Shown: positions 16,852 through 25,934 of the stretch, piece by piece
Numbering within the stretch: position 1 is the stretch's first letter
Layout of the letters: each line of letters begins with the position of its first letter
From: Salinispora vitiensis
GTDB lineage: Bacteria > Actinomycetota > Actinomycetes > Mycobacteriales > Micromonosporaceae
Assembly: GCF_000378825.1 (NCBI RefSeq)
Contig: NZ_KB900388.1
Coordinates: 2,152,955 to 2,216,954 of the forward strand
Direction of reading: 5' to 3'
DNA length: 64,000 nt
Position numbers and translations under genes: made by a program
Notes under the pieces: generated by a model
Told to the model about the DNA's origin: nothing
The model's input: the letters and a program-made list of their open reading frames with translations, nothing else
The model's database searches: none

Positions 16852-17001
16852 TTACCCTGCCAGTAGTGTGCGGGCACCCTGGGTGATGGCATCGTCGATG
16901 ACCAGAACCTGACGGGCCAGCGGGCCTTATGGTACGAACGCGTCAACTGCCGCAACACGCCGCACCACTCCGACGTATCCGGCATCGACCAAGGCCACCA
17001 T
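16852..17001 (-). pseudogene. Possible transketolase-type C-terminal remnant with internal stop
   Basis: One minus-strand frame reads VALVDAGYVGVVRRVAAVDAFVP, stop (TAA), GPLARQVLVIDDAITQGART, LLAG, stop. The pattern resembles the C-terminal domain of transketolase/E1-beta-type thiamine enzymes (arginine-containing strand, then PxG, then a helix ending before the C-terminus). The TAA replaces one residue within the same frame. Only about 50 codons remain. The family match is by eye and tentative. Confidence 0.35.
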
Positions 17002-17029
17002 GCCCCTCCGCGATGACCGAGCGCCCGGT

Positions 17030-17512
17030 CTACTCCGCCGCGCCGGCCTGCGGGCCGCCGTACTCGGACATTTTGATCACCAAGACGCGCAGGGCGCTGA
17101 TTTCCTCATCGCTGAAACCGGCGAGGAGCCGGGACTCGGACATCGCCTGGTGGACCCGCACCCGTACCAGCCGTCCGGTTGTGGTCACCACGAGTGTCTT
17201 CTGCCGCCGATCGGCCGGGTCGATTCGGCGCTCGACCAGGCCCGCCTGCTCCAACCGGTCCACCAGGGCGGTGACGTTGGACCGGTCGCAGCGCAGCTGC
17301 TCGGCGAGTTCCCGGGCCGGCAACGGCCGGTCCGGGTCGAGTTCGTACAGGGCGCGGGCCACGGCGGGGGTGAGCCCCAGCCGGGTGATGTCGGTTTCCT
17401 GGTCCTGCCGGATGGTCGAGGCGATCTGCAGGATCCGACGGATGGCATCCCCAGCCAGCTCAGACCGGTTGCCAGCGGAGGAGTCGACCCGCTGGACAGT
17501 GGGATGCGCCAT
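17030..17512 (-). CDS. MarR-family transcriptional regulator
   Basis: A 160-aa winged-helix regulator. Recognition region ARELAEQLRCDRSNVTALVD (about residues 69-88) followed by RLEQAGLVERRIDPADRRQK, the wing with the DxR signature of MarR proteins. The ATG at 17512 is chosen because the frame upstream has no homology. It is followed, in the same direction and after 286 nt, by the DUF3052 gene. Ligand and targets are unknown; a redox signal would suit the neighbouring peroxiredoxin but is speculation. Confidence 0.87.
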   Translation of the reverse strand: MAHPTVQRVDSSAGNRSELAGDAIRRILQIASTIRQDQETDITRLGLTPAVARALYELDPDRPLPARELAEQLRCDRSNVTALVDRLEQAGLVERRIDPADRRQKTLVVTTTGRLVRVRVHQAMSESRLLAGFSDEEISALRVLVIKMSEYGGPQAGAAE

Positions 17513-17563
17513 GACTGGCACCCTACCCGCCACACCGGTTGGGGTGGCCGGTTCCCGCAACGG

Positions 17564-17968
17564 TCAGCCGGGCAGGAACGAGAAACGGACCTGGCGGGTC
17601 GGGTTGTCCCCGTTCGGGTCAACCAGGCACAGCGACTGCCAGGTGCCGAGCATGAGCTGCCCGGCACACACCGGCAGCGTCGCGTACGGCGACAGGAAAG
17701 CGGGCAGCAGATGGTCCCGACCGTGCCCGGGAGACCCGTGCCGGTGTCGCCACCGGTCGTCGGCGGGCAGTAGGTCGTTGAGCACCTGACGTAGGTCATC
17801 GTCGGACCCGGCGCCGACTTCGATGAGCGCGAGCCCGGCGGTGGTGTGGGGCACGAAGACGTGTAGCAGGCCGTCCCCCTGTCCGGCGACGAACCGGTCC
17901 GCCTCGTCGGTGATGTTCCGGACGGTGAGGTGTGAGCCCGTCTGCACGGTTATGACTTCGGTACGCAT
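17564..17968 (-). CDS. YjbQ family protein (UPF0047, secondary thiamine-phosphate synthase)
   Basis: A 134-aa protein of the YjbQ/UPF0047 family, annotated as secondary thiamine-phosphate synthase because some members rescue thiE mutants. Seen: LHVFVPHTTAGLALIE (about residues 36-51, His metal ligand), the HRHGSPGHGRDHLLP segment (about 75-89) and the late LGTWQSLCLVDPNG. The ATG at 17968 fits the family length. It reads in the same direction as the MarR gene, 51 nt upstream of it, and divergently from aceE. Confidence 0.88.
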   Translation of the reverse strand: MRTEVITVQTGSHLTVRNITDEADRFVAGQGDGLLHVFVPHTTAGLALIEVGAGSDDDLRQVLNDLLPADDRWRHRHGSPGHGRDHLLPAFLSPYATLPVCAGQLMLGTWQSLCLVDPNGDNPTRQVRFSFLPG

Positions 17969-18158
17969 GGGTGGATTCTGCCCCGCGGCCGGTCCTGGCC
18001 GACCCGGGACACCGAGACCTACTCGGGCCACCCGAAATGAAGTTACCGACGAGTACCTGTGTCGAGCGTCGCGTCTCCTGCGGGTGAAGTGACGGGGGGC
18101 GCCTCGAGAAGGCAGGATGGCGCTATAACCTGACCAAAATCCAACCGAGGGAACGCCT

Positions 18159-20897
18159 GTGGCCACGGAACGCAAGCGCCCGGTGATCAGTGCCGGTCTG
18201 CCGAGCCAGCTTCCGGATATCGACCCCGACGAGACCGGCGAATGGGTCGAGTCGCTCGACGGTGTCATCGACGAGCGCGGGACGAAACGCGCCCGCTATG
18301 TCATGCTGCGCCTGCTGGAACGAGCCCGCGAGCGTCAGGTCGGGGTGCCATCCCTGACGACCACGGACTACATCAACACCATCGCACCGGAGCAGGAGCC
18401 CTGGTTCCCCGGTGACGAGCACGTCGAGCGGCGGATCCGGGCCTACATCCGATGGAACGCCGCGGTGTTGGTGCACCGGGCCCAGCGGCCGGAGATCGGC
18501 GTCGGTGGGCACATCTCGACGTTCGCCAGCTCGGCCTCGCTCTACGAGGTCGGCTTCAACCACTTCTTCCGGGGCAAGGACCACCCGGGGGGCGGCGACC
18601 ACCTCTTCTACCAGGGACACGCCTCCCCCGGCATGTACGCGCGGGCGTTCCTCGAGGGACGGCTCAGCGAGCACCAGCTCGACGGGTTCCGCCAGGAGCT
18701 GTCGCATCCCGGCGGCGGGCTGCCGTCGTACCCGCACCCCCGGCTGATGCCGAACTTCTGGGAGTTCCCCACCGTCTCGATGGGCCTCGGCGGCGTCAAC
18801 GCCATCTACCAGGCCCGGTTCAACCGCTACCTGCACCACCGCGGCATCAAGGACACCTCCGACCAGAACGTGTGGGCGTTCCTCGGCGACGGCGAGATGG
18901 ACGAGCCGGAGACGCTGGGCGCGATCGGGACCGCCGCCCGGGAGGAGCTGGACAACCTCACCTTCGTCATCAACTGCAACCTGCAACGCCTGGACGGACC
19001 GGTCCGCGGCAACGGCAAGGTGATGCAGGAGCTGGAGGCGTTCTTCCGGGGTGCCGGCTGGAACGTCATCAAGGTCGTCTGGGGCCGCGAGTGGGACCCA
19101 CTGCTCGCCCGGGACACCGACGGCGCGCTGGTCAACCTGATGAACACCACGCCGGACGGTGACTACCAGACCTACAAGGCGGAGTCCGGGTCGTACATCC
19201 GGGAGCACTTCTTCGGCCGCGACCCGCGGACCCGCAAGATGGTCGAGCACCTCAGCGACGACGAGATCTGGAACCTGAAGCGGGGCGGCCACGACTACCG
19301 GAAGCTCTACGCGGCGTACAAGGCCGCGGTGGAGCACACCGGGCAGCCGACGGTGATTCTGGCCAAGACCATCAAGGGTTGGACGCTCGGCTCGCACTTC
19401 GAGGGGCGCAACGCCACCCACCAGATGAAGAAGCTGACGCTGGAGGACCTGAAGACCTTCCGCGACCGGCTCTACCTGGATATCCCGGACAAGGCGCTGG
19501 AGGAGAACCCCTACCTGCCGCCGTACTACCGGCCGGAGGCGAAGTCCGACGAGATCGAGTACCTGCACGAGCGGCGCCGGCAGCTCGGCGGCTACCTGCC
19601 CTCCCGACGGTCCGGCACGAAGCGGCTCACGATCCCCGACTCGAAGAGCTTCGCCGACGTGAAGCGTGGTTCCGGCAAGCAGAAGGTGGCCACCACGATG
19701 GCCTTCGTCCGGCTGCTCAAGGACCTGATGAAGGACAAGGATTTCGGCCGACGCTGGGTACCGATCATCCCGGACGAGGCCCGCACCTTCGGGCTGGACT
19801 CGCTCTTCCCGACGCGGAAGATCTACTCGCCGCACGGCCAGCGCTACACCTCGGTTGACCGGGAGCTGTTCCTGTCGTACAAGGAGGCGACCAGCGGGCA
19901 GATCCTGCACGAGGGCATCAACGAGGTTGGCTCGGTCGCCTCCTTCACCGCGGCCGGCTCCGCGTACGCCACGCACAACGAGCCGATGATCCCGATGTAC
20001 ATCTTCTACTCGATGTTCGGGTTCCAGCGGACCGCGGACGGGCTCTGGGCGGCGGCCGACCAGATGGCCCGCGGCTTCCTGCTCGGCGCTACCGCCGGCC
20101 GGACCACGCTCAACGGCGAGGGCCTCCAGCACGAGGACGGTCACTCGCTGTTGATCGCCGCCACCAACCCGGCGGTGGTCGCCTACGACCCGGCGTTCGC
20201 CTTCGAGATCGCGCACATCGTGGAGAACGGCCTGCACCGCATGTACGGCGAGGCGCAGGAGAACGTCTTCTACTACCTGACGATCTACAACGAGCCGATC
20301 GTGCAGCCGACGGAGCCGGCGGAGGTCGACGTCGAGGGCATCCTGAAGGGCATCTACCGGTACGCGCCGGCGCCCCAGGTGGACGGCCCGTCGGCACAGC
20401 TGCTCGCCTCCGGCACCGGCATGCAGTGGGCGCTCAAGGCGCAGGACCTGCTCGCCCGGGACTGGGGGGTGGCCGCCAGCGTCTGGTCCGTGACCTCCTG
20501 GACCGAGCTGCGCCGCGACGCGGTTCAGGCGGAGGAGCACAACCTGCTCAACCCGACCGAGCAGCAGCAGGTCCCGTACGTGACGGCCAAGCTGGCCGAC
20601 GCCGACGGACCGAAGGTCGCGGTCAGCGACTGGATGCGCGCGGTGCCGGATCTGATTGCCCGCTGGGTGCCCGGTGACTACACCTCGCTCGGCACCTGTG
20701 GGTTCGGCATGTCGGACACCCGGCATGCGCTGCGTCGGTACTTCCACGTGGACGCGGAGTCGATCGTGGTCGCGACGTTGCGGCAGCTCGCGCTCCGCGG
20801 CGCGGTCCCGGCGGGGGTCCCCGCCGAGGCGGCCAAGAAGTACGCCATCGACGACATCGGGGCGGCCCCGGTCGGTGAGACCGGCGGCGACAGCTGA
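18159..20897 (+). CDS. aceE: Pyruvate dehydrogenase E1 component, homodimeric
   Basis: A 912-aa thiamine-diphosphate enzyme that decarboxylates pyruvate and acetylates the lipoyl domains of E2, feeding acetyl-CoA to the TCA cycle and fatty-acid synthesis. The ThDP motif begins GDGEMDEPE (about residues 243-251) and extends to [17 protein letters not shown] (about 271-287). N-terminal [20 protein letters not shown] and the C-terminal [15 protein letters not shown] are hallmark segments. Length matches actinobacterial AceE. GTG at 18159 with GAGGGA upstream. E2 and E3 genes are not in the window. Position upstream of the fab cluster parallels Rv2241. Confidence 0.97.
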   Translation: MATERKRPVISAGLPSQLPDIDPDETGEWVESLDGVIDERGTKRARYVMLRLLERARERQVGVPSLTTTDYINTIAPEQEPWFPGDEHVERRIRAYIRWNAAVLVHRAQRPEIGVGGHISTFASSASLYEVGFNHFFRGKDHPGGGDHLFYQGHASPGMYARAFLEGRLSEHQLDGFRQELSHPGGGLPSYPHPRLMPNFWEFPTVSMGLGGVNAIYQARFNRYLHHRGIKDTSDQNVWAFLGDGEMDEPETLGAIGTAAREELDNLTFVINCNLQRLDGPVRGNGKVMQELEAFFRGAGWNVIKVVWGREWDPLLARDTDGALVNLMNTTPDGDYQTYKAESGSYIREHFFGRDPRTRKMVEHLSDDEIWNLKRGGHDYRKLYAAYKAAVEHTGQPTVILAKTIKGWTLGSHFEGRNATHQMKKLTLEDLKTFRDRLYLDIPDKALEENPYLPPYYRPEAKSDEIEYLHERRRQLGGYLPSRRSGTKRLTIPDSKSFADVKRGSGKQKVATTMAFVRLLKDLMKDKDFGRRWVPIIPDEARTFGLDSLFPTRKIYSPHGQRYTSVDRELFLSYKEATSGQILHEGINEVGSVASFTAAGSAYATHNEPMIPMYIFYSMFGFQRTADGLWAAADQMARGFLLGATAGRTTLNGEGLQHEDGHSLLIAATNPAVVAYDPAFAFEIAHIVENGLHRMYGEAQENVFYYLTIYNEPIVQPTEPAEVDVEGILKGIYRYAPAPQVDGPSAQLLASGTGMQWALKAQDLLARDWGVAASVWSVTSWTELRRDAVQAEEHNLLNPTEQQQVPYVTAKLADADGPKVAVSDWMRAVPDLIARWVPGDYTSLGTCGFGMSDTRHALRRYFHVDAESIVVATLRQLALRGAVPAGVPAEAAKKYAIDDIGAAPVGETGGDS

Positions 20898-21057
20898 CCG
20901 ATGGTCACGGCTGGCCCGGCGTGGAGTGTTCCCCGCCGGGCCGGTGTCGTCTCCCGGGGTGTTCCGTCCACATCCCCTCGTGCGGATACTGACCGCAACT
21001 ACCTGCTGACCGCAGGTGGATGCTGGCCGCCGCACCGGGAGTGCGGAGCTACACAGT

Positions 21058-21099
21058 GGCGGTGGCCCGGATCCCTGGCTAGGACCTCAGGCCACCGCC
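21058..21099. terminator. Bidirectional terminator-like hairpin after aceE
   Basis: GGCGGTGGCC (21058-21067) and GGCCACCGCC (21090-21099) form a perfect 10-bp stem around a 22-nt loop, in the 232-nt gap between the convergent aceE and SRPBCC genes. No T-tract. Confidence 0.5.
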
Positions 21100-21129
21100 G
21101 GAGCGGGTTGACGCCAGGACGGGACCCGG

Positions 21130-21576
21130 TCAGCCGACGGCGGCCAGGTCGGTCAGCCGGGCGAGCGAGTCCTCCAGGTCGGCGCCGACCCGACGCAGCC
21201 CGAGCCGGAGCAGGGCGGCCTTGACCGGACCAGCCGGCCAGCGTACGACGATCAGTCGCACGACCGTCCCGCCCGGTGCCTCGTCCGCGGTGAGCTGGAC
21301 GTAGATCTCGGTGCGCGCCTCCGCTCGGGCACCGGCGCCCTTGGCGCGTTCCCGCCAGCCGATCAGGGTCGGCTCCTGGTAGGCGATCACCTCGGCCTCA
21401 TGGGCCGCGCCGCGCCCCGCTTGGACCCGCTGCCGCCGGCCGAAGCCCTCCCCGGAGAGCACTTCCGCCGCCCGGACCCCGGCCAGCCAGGCCGGTAGCT
21501 GTTCAGCCCGCTGCACGACGCCCCAGACCGCTTCGATCGGCGCGGTTACGTGCGAGCTGCGTTCCACGAGGATCAT
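21130..21576 (-). CDS. SRPBCC (START-like) family protein
   Basis: A 148-aa protein with the helix-grip fold pattern of polyketide cyclase/dehydrase-like SRPBCC proteins: HVTAPIEAVWGVVQRAEQLP at the N-terminus (about residues 9-28), central beta strands ending in YQEPTLIGWRER, and a long C-terminal helix (RVGADLEDSLARLTDLAA). These proteins bind hydrophobic ligands. The ATG at 21576 has GGAGGA 10 bases upstream. It is divergent from gltX. Ligand unknown. Confidence 0.82.
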   Translation of the reverse strand: MILVERSSHVTAPIEAVWGVVQRAEQLPAWLAGVRAAEVLSGEGFGRRQRVQAGRGAAHEAEVIAYQEPTLIGWRERAKGAGARAEARTEIYVQLTADEAPGGTVVRLIVVRWPAGPVKAALLRLGLRRVGADLEDSLARLTDLAAVG

Positions 21577-21764
21577 TTTCCGTCTTCCTCCAGTGCGGAC
21601 AACCCACGATATCGGCACTCTATGCGCTATTTCGGACTTAAACGGACAGGTAGGTAAAAGACACGCCGAAAACCCTTGCCTCCGTCCGGGCACTATGGGT
21701 ATGGCCTCCGTCGACGGCAAGGGGCCCTTCCCGACACCGACCCGGCCAGCCGTAGGCTGGGGGC

Positions 21765-23174
21765 GTGACGGTACGTGTGCGCTTCGCCCCCTCCCCGACC
21801 GGAATGTTCCACGTCGGCGGTGCCCGTTCGGCTCTGCAGAACTGGATCTTCGCCAAGCAGCAGGGCGGGGTGTTCGTACTCCGGGTCGAGGACACGGACG
21901 CGGCCCGCAACAAACCCGAGTGGACCGAGGGCATCCTGGCGGCGCTGGAGTGGATCGGCATCGCCCGCGGCAGCTACGAAGGGCCCTACTTCCAGTCCTC
22001 GTACGCGACCGAGCACCGCGCCGCCGCGAGCCGGCTCCACGAGGGCGGGCGGGCGTACTACTGCGACTGCACCCGGGAGGCGGTACAGGCCCGTACCGGC
22101 TCACCACACACCGGCTACGACGGCTTCTGTCGGGATCGGAAGCTGGGCCCGGGTGCCGGCCGCGCCCTCCGCTTCCGGACCCCGGACGAGGGTACGACCG
22201 TGGTGGTCGACCTGATCCGCGGTGAGCCCACCTTCGACAACCGGCTGATCGAGGACTTCGTGATCGCCCGGAGCGACGGTTCACCGGTCTTCCTGCTCGC
22301 CAACGTGGTTGACGACATGACGATGGGGATCACCCATGTCATCCGGGCCGAAGAGCACCTGCCCAACACGCCAAAGCAGCAGCTGCTCTGGGACGCACTC
22401 GGCGTGAAGCCGCCGGTTTGGGCGCACGTCCCGGTCGTCGTCAACGAGAAGCGGCAGAAGCTGTCCAAGCGCCGGGACAAGGTGGCCCTGGAGGCGTACC
22501 GCGACGAGGGCTATCTGGCCGACGCGATGCGCAACTACCTGATGTTGCTCGGCTGGGCCCCGGCCGGCGACCGGGAGATCGTGCCCTGGTCGGCCATCGA
22601 GGAGGAGTTCCGACTGGATGAGGTGAACCCCTCCTCGGCCTTCTTCGACGAGAAGAAGCTGCGTGCGTTCAACGGCGAGTACATCCGGGCACTGTCGGTC
22701 GCCGATTTCATCGCGGCGTGCCAGCCATGGTTGACCGGGACCGCGACGATCGCACCTCCGCCGTGGCAGCCGGACGAGTTTGACGCCGAGGCGTTCGAGG
22801 CGGTGGCACCGCTGGCGCAGACCCGGATCGCGGTGCTCAGCGAGATCGTGCCCAACGTGGATTTCCTCTTCCTCGACACGCCGCTGATCGACGAGGGAGC
22901 GTGGGCCAAGGCGATGAAGGACGGCGTCGGCGACCTGCTCGACGCGGTGATCGCCGCCTTCACCGAGGTGCCTTCGTGGGACGCGGATTCGACCAAGTCG
23001 GCACTGGAAGCGGTCGGCGCGGAGCACGGCTTGAAGCTGGGCAAAGCCCAGGCACCCGTGCGGGTCGCGGTGACCGGCCGCCGGGTCGGCCTCCCCCTCT
23101 TCGAGTCACTCGAGGTTCTGGGCCGCGAGCGCACCCTGACCCGGCTACGGGCCGCCCGGCTCCGCCTCCCCTGA
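21765..23174 (+). CDS. gltX: Glutamate--tRNA ligase
   Basis: A 469-aa class I aminoacyl-tRNA synthetase that charges tRNA-Glu (and, in bacteria lacking GlnRS, often tRNA-Gln). The HIGH-type motif is [18 protein letters not shown] (about residues 6-23); DTDAARN follows; the KMSKS-type loop is [14 protein letters not shown] (about 232-245). The C-terminal anticodon-binding helices are present, ending [22 protein letters not shown] start at 21765. Length is normal for the family. The short gap to the SRPBCC gene is a divergent promoter region. Confidence 0.96.
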   Translation: MTVRVRFAPSPTGMFHVGGARSALQNWIFAKQQGGVFVLRVEDTDAARNKPEWTEGILAALEWIGIARGSYEGPYFQSSYATEHRAAASRLHEGGRAYYCDCTREAVQARTGSPHTGYDGFCRDRKLGPGAGRALRFRTPDEGTTVVVDLIRGEPTFDNRLIEDFVIARSDGSPVFLLANVVDDMTMGITHVIRAEEHLPNTPKQQLLWDALGVKPPVWAHVPVVVNEKRQKLSKRRDKVALEAYRDEGYLADAMRNYLMLLGWAPAGDREIVPWSAIEEEFRLDEVNPSSAFFDEKKLRAFNGEYIRALSVADFIAACQPWLTGTATIAPPPWQPDEFDAEAFEAVAPLAQTRIAVLSEIVPNVDFLFLDTPLIDEGAWAKAMKDGVGDLLDAVIAAFTEVPSWDADSTKSALEAVGAEHGLKLGKAQAPVRVAVTGRRVGLPLFESLEVLGRERTLTRLRAARLRLP

Positions 23175-23425
23175 GCGGAGATGCACCCTGCCGTCCAGTT
23201 ATCCGGCGCGGTAGGTAAAATGCGCGGGTCGACCGGCCGCGATCGGCGACTCCTGGGTTGAAGATCACAGATCGCTGAAATCTCCTCGCCAGGAGGTGCA
23301 ACCAGCTGTCGCGTGACGGAGTCTAATGAGGTGGAGGCGCCCGGCCCAGCATCCGGCGTCCACGGCGATCCGCGTGCATGAAGCCGCAGCGATGCCATCC
23401 ACCGAACGGGGGCGAGGAGACAGCG

Positions 23426-24073
23426 ATGGTCCGTAGGGTACGGCGACTGGTCGCCATCATGGCTGGTGGTCTCGCAGCGGGAGTGCTCTCACTCGGTCTC
23501 ACCACACCCGCGTCGGCGACGACGAAGCCGCCAGCGGGGGTCGATATCACCGGTGCCGGGATGGCCGAGCCGCTACACCTGCGCGCCGACACCCACCCGA
23601 CCCAGGTTGCGGCCGTCATCGACCAGGTTAACTTCCTCGGCGACGCCGGCCAGAGCAGCGAACCGGACAAGGCCGACCTCGGTCCTAAGTACACCATCGT
23701 CGTGCTCGCTGGGGACAAACCCCAGCAGACCTACGACCTGTACCCGAAGGCCGCTGGCGGGCCCCGAATCTACCGACCGGCCAAGCAGCCGGACTCCAAG
23801 CAATCCGCCGCCGGCTGGTTCTTCGGCCGATTCACCATGTCGGAGACGCTGCGGACATCTGGTGTGCCGCTGGAACGGCAGCTGGACCCGGTTGGCGGTG
23901 GGACCGGCGGCAGCGAACGGATGATTCCGGAAGATGCGCTCGACCCGGCTGGAAACATCGACGAGGCCTTCAGCGGGTTGCCCCGGCTACTCTTGGTCAA
24001 CATAGCCGTCGTGCTGACGATCACCTTCGGGCTGGCCGGGATCGCACTGCTGATCCGGCGTCGGAGCCGCTGA
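23426..24073 (+). CDS. Secreted, C-terminally membrane-anchored hypothetical protein
   Basis: A 215-aa protein with an N-terminal signal peptide (RRVRRLVAIMAGGLAAGVLS, cleavage near PASAT, about residues 30-33), an extracellular region of about 155 residues with no recognised domain, and a C-terminal transmembrane helix (LLLVNIAVVLTITFGLAGIA, about 189-208) followed by the basic stop-transfer IRRRSR. The topology is type I, outside-facing. ATG at 23426 with GAGGAGA upstream. I recognise no family. It stands alone between gltX and the fas cluster. Confidence 0.72.
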   Translation: MVRRVRRLVAIMAGGLAAGVLSLGLTTPASATTKPPAGVDITGAGMAEPLHLRADTHPTQVAAVIDQVNFLGDAGQSSEPDKADLGPKYTIVVLAGDKPQQTYDLYPKAAGGPRIYRPAKQPDSKQSAAGWFFGRFTMSETLRTSGVPLERQLDPVGGGTGGSERMIPEDALDPAGNIDEAFSGLPRLLLVNIAVVLTITFGLAGIALLIRRRSR

Positions 24074-24602
24074 CGCTTCCCCGCCGCCGGGTCAGCACCA
24101 GCGGCTGGGCGGCCGGCCGGGTCGCCCAGCCCGCGTTCGGGGTCGAACCGGGCCGTGCCGGTGCGCGCCCGCCCAGCCGGGCAGGCCGCTGAGACAGCCC
24201 CGAACCGGGCTTGACGGCGACCCGACCGGCTCGGCGGACCGTTGGCGCGGCACCGCTGAATCCTCCTCAGCGCACTCCGGTGAGGGCCCGCTGGGTGTCT
24301 CGCCCGGAACGCTGCCGCCAAGCCACCGGTGCTGCTTGGTTGCCGGCAACTCGTGGTGGCCCGGCCGGCAGTGCCCGTCCTGGGCGCAGCCGCGCTCGGC
24401 CTCCCCGTGCGCCATCCAGGTCTCCTCACCCTCGCCGTCGCCCACCGGCGCTGCCCCGGCGTGCCCCTGTCACCGTACTGGCCGGGACCGACGGGCGGTG
24501 CGGCGCACGTACCAGGTCACATCTGGAATCGACGTGAATCACCGACCTCGGACGAACCGCCCAGGTAGCACACCGCAGGTAACGACGTGTCAGGCTAGGG
24601 CG
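24074..24602. other. Intergenic region before fasR
   Basis: 529 nt with no gene I can support on either strand. Near its left end a 9-bp perfect stem (GGCTGGGCG at 24103-24111, CGCCCAGCC at 24123-24131) may terminate the upstream gene. Very high GC at 24100-24300 makes spurious open frames. The fasR promoter should lie in the less GC-rich right-hand part. Confidence 0.4.
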
Positions 24603-25829
24603 GTGAACGAGCCGGGAACCGAACTGGCGGCCACGCTGCGCCGGATCGAGCGGGCGGCGGGAGCACTCGCCACCGCCAGCGTGGCGCGGATGGACGAGAC
24701 ACTGCCCTGGTTCCGTGAGCTCCCGGCCGACCAGCGCTCCTGGGTCATGTTGGTGGCACAGGCCGGTGCCCGCTCCCTGGTGCAGTGGCTGCGCGCCGGC
24801 GGCGGCACCGCGGACAGCACCCAGGAGGTTTCCGACGAGGTCTTCGCGACCGCACCGCAGGCCCTGGCCCGTTCCATCAGCCTCCAGCAGACCGTAGCCC
24901 TGATCAAGGTGACCATCGACGTAGTGGAAGAACGGGTCCCGACCCTCGCCGCTCCCGGGGAGGAGCAGCAGTTGCGCGATGTGGTGCTGCGCTACTCCCG
25001 GGAGATCGCGTTCGCCGCCGCCCGGGTGTACGCGCGGGCCGCCGAGTCCCGTGGTTCCTGGGACGCCAGACTCCAGGCCCTCCTGGTTGACGCGCTCCTT
25101 CGTGGCGACTCACCAGATGTGTTGGCAAGCCGGGCGGCGGCGCTGGGCTGGGCGGACGCGCCCCCGGTGGCGGTGGCGGTGGGCCGTTCCCCGGGCGGGG
25201 AGGTCTCCGCCGTGCTGCACACCGTCTACCGGCTGGCCCGGCGCATCGGTGCCGAGGTGATCGGCGGCGTGCACGGCGACCGCCTGGTCATCGTGCTCGG
25301 CGGGGTGGCCGATCCGGTGGCCGCCACCGGCAAGCTGCTCGACGCCTTCGGTACCGGCCCGGTCGTGGTGGGCCCGGCCGTGCCGAGCCTGGACGAGGCC
25401 ACCGACTCGGCGCGGGCCGCCCTCGCCGGATTCCGGGCCGCCCCGGCCTGGCCGGCCGCGCCCCGACCGGTACCCGCCGCCGACCTGCTACCGGAGCGGG
25501 CGCTCGCCGGAGATGCCGAGGCCCGTCGCCGGCTGCGGCACGACGTGTACGCCCCGCTGGCCCGCTCCGGTGGGGAGCTGCTGGAGACGCTGGACGCCTT
25601 CTTCACCGCCAGCGGCACCCTGGAGAGCGCGGCCCGGGCGCTGTTCGTCCACCCGAACACGGTGCGGTACCGGCTACGGCGGGTGGCGGAGGTGACCGGG
25701 CTGTCTCCCCTCGCGGCGCGGGATGCGTACGCGCTCCAAGTGGCGCTCACCGTCGGCCGACTCGACCCGGTATTCGCCCGAACCCCAAGTCGGACAACTA
25801 ACCCAGTTACCCGCAGAACAGGGCAATAA
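24603..25829 (+). CDS. fasR: PucR/CdaR-type regulator of fatty-acid synthesis (FasR/MabR orthologue)
   Basis: A 408-aa regulator with a long N-terminal helical and GGDEF-like sensory region and a C-terminal CdaR/PucR helix-turn-helix: SGTLESAARALFVHPNTVRY then RLRRVAEVTGLSP (about residues 337-369). By sequence type and position directly upstream of fabD it corresponds to FasR of Streptomyces coelicolor (SCO2386) and MabR of M. tuberculosis (Rv2242), which bind the fabD-operon promoter and control FASII expression in response to acyl-CoA. GTG start at 24603. It is separated from fabD by a 105-nt region containing a 9-bp inverted repeat. Confidence 0.88.
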   Translation: MNEPGTELAATLRRIERAAGALATASVARMDETLPWFRELPADQRSWVMLVAQAGARSLVQWLRAGGGTADSTQEVSDEVFATAPQALARSISLQQTVALIKVTIDVVEERVPTLAAPGEEQQLRDVVLRYSREIAFAAARVYARAAESRGSWDARLQALLVDALLRGDSPDVLASRAAALGWADAPPVAVAVGRSPGGEVSAVLHTVYRLARRIGAEVIGGVHGDRLVIVLGGVADPVAATGKLLDAFGTGPVVVGPAVPSLDEATDSARAALAGFRAAPAWPAAPRPVPAADLLPERALAGDAEARRRLRHDVYAPLARSGGELLETLDAFFTASGTLESAARALFVHPNTVRYRLRRVAEVTGLSPLAARDAYALQVALTVGRLDPVFARTPSRTTNPVTRRTGQ

Positions 25830-25833
25830 ACTG

Positions 25834-25882
25834 ACCGCACTAATAGATCTTTGTAGGATTCCTCCAAAGGTTCTAGTGCGGT
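25834..25882. promoter_or_regulatory. Inverted repeat flanking an AT-rich core upstream of fabD
   Basis: ACCGCACTA (25834-25842) and its exact complement TAGTGCGGT (25874-25882) flank 31 nt of unusually AT-rich sequence, between the fasR stop and the fabD start. It could be the FasR operator with the fabD promoter inside, or a large terminator hairpin for fasR. Known biology (FasR/MabR bind this promoter) favours the first; the assignment is inference. Confidence 0.5.
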
Positions 25883-25934
25883 TTGGTGCAAGACGGCACA
25901 GCGCTACCCGCGCAGATCCGGGAGAGTCGTACCC

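Noticed and set aside
18123..21035. Very long open frame (about 970 codons) on the minus strand opposite aceE
   Set aside because: It is a mirror of the aceE codon pattern in high-GC DNA: low-complexity Arg/Val/Gly/Leu composition, no domain, and the plus-strand frame encodes an intact, unmistakable AceE.
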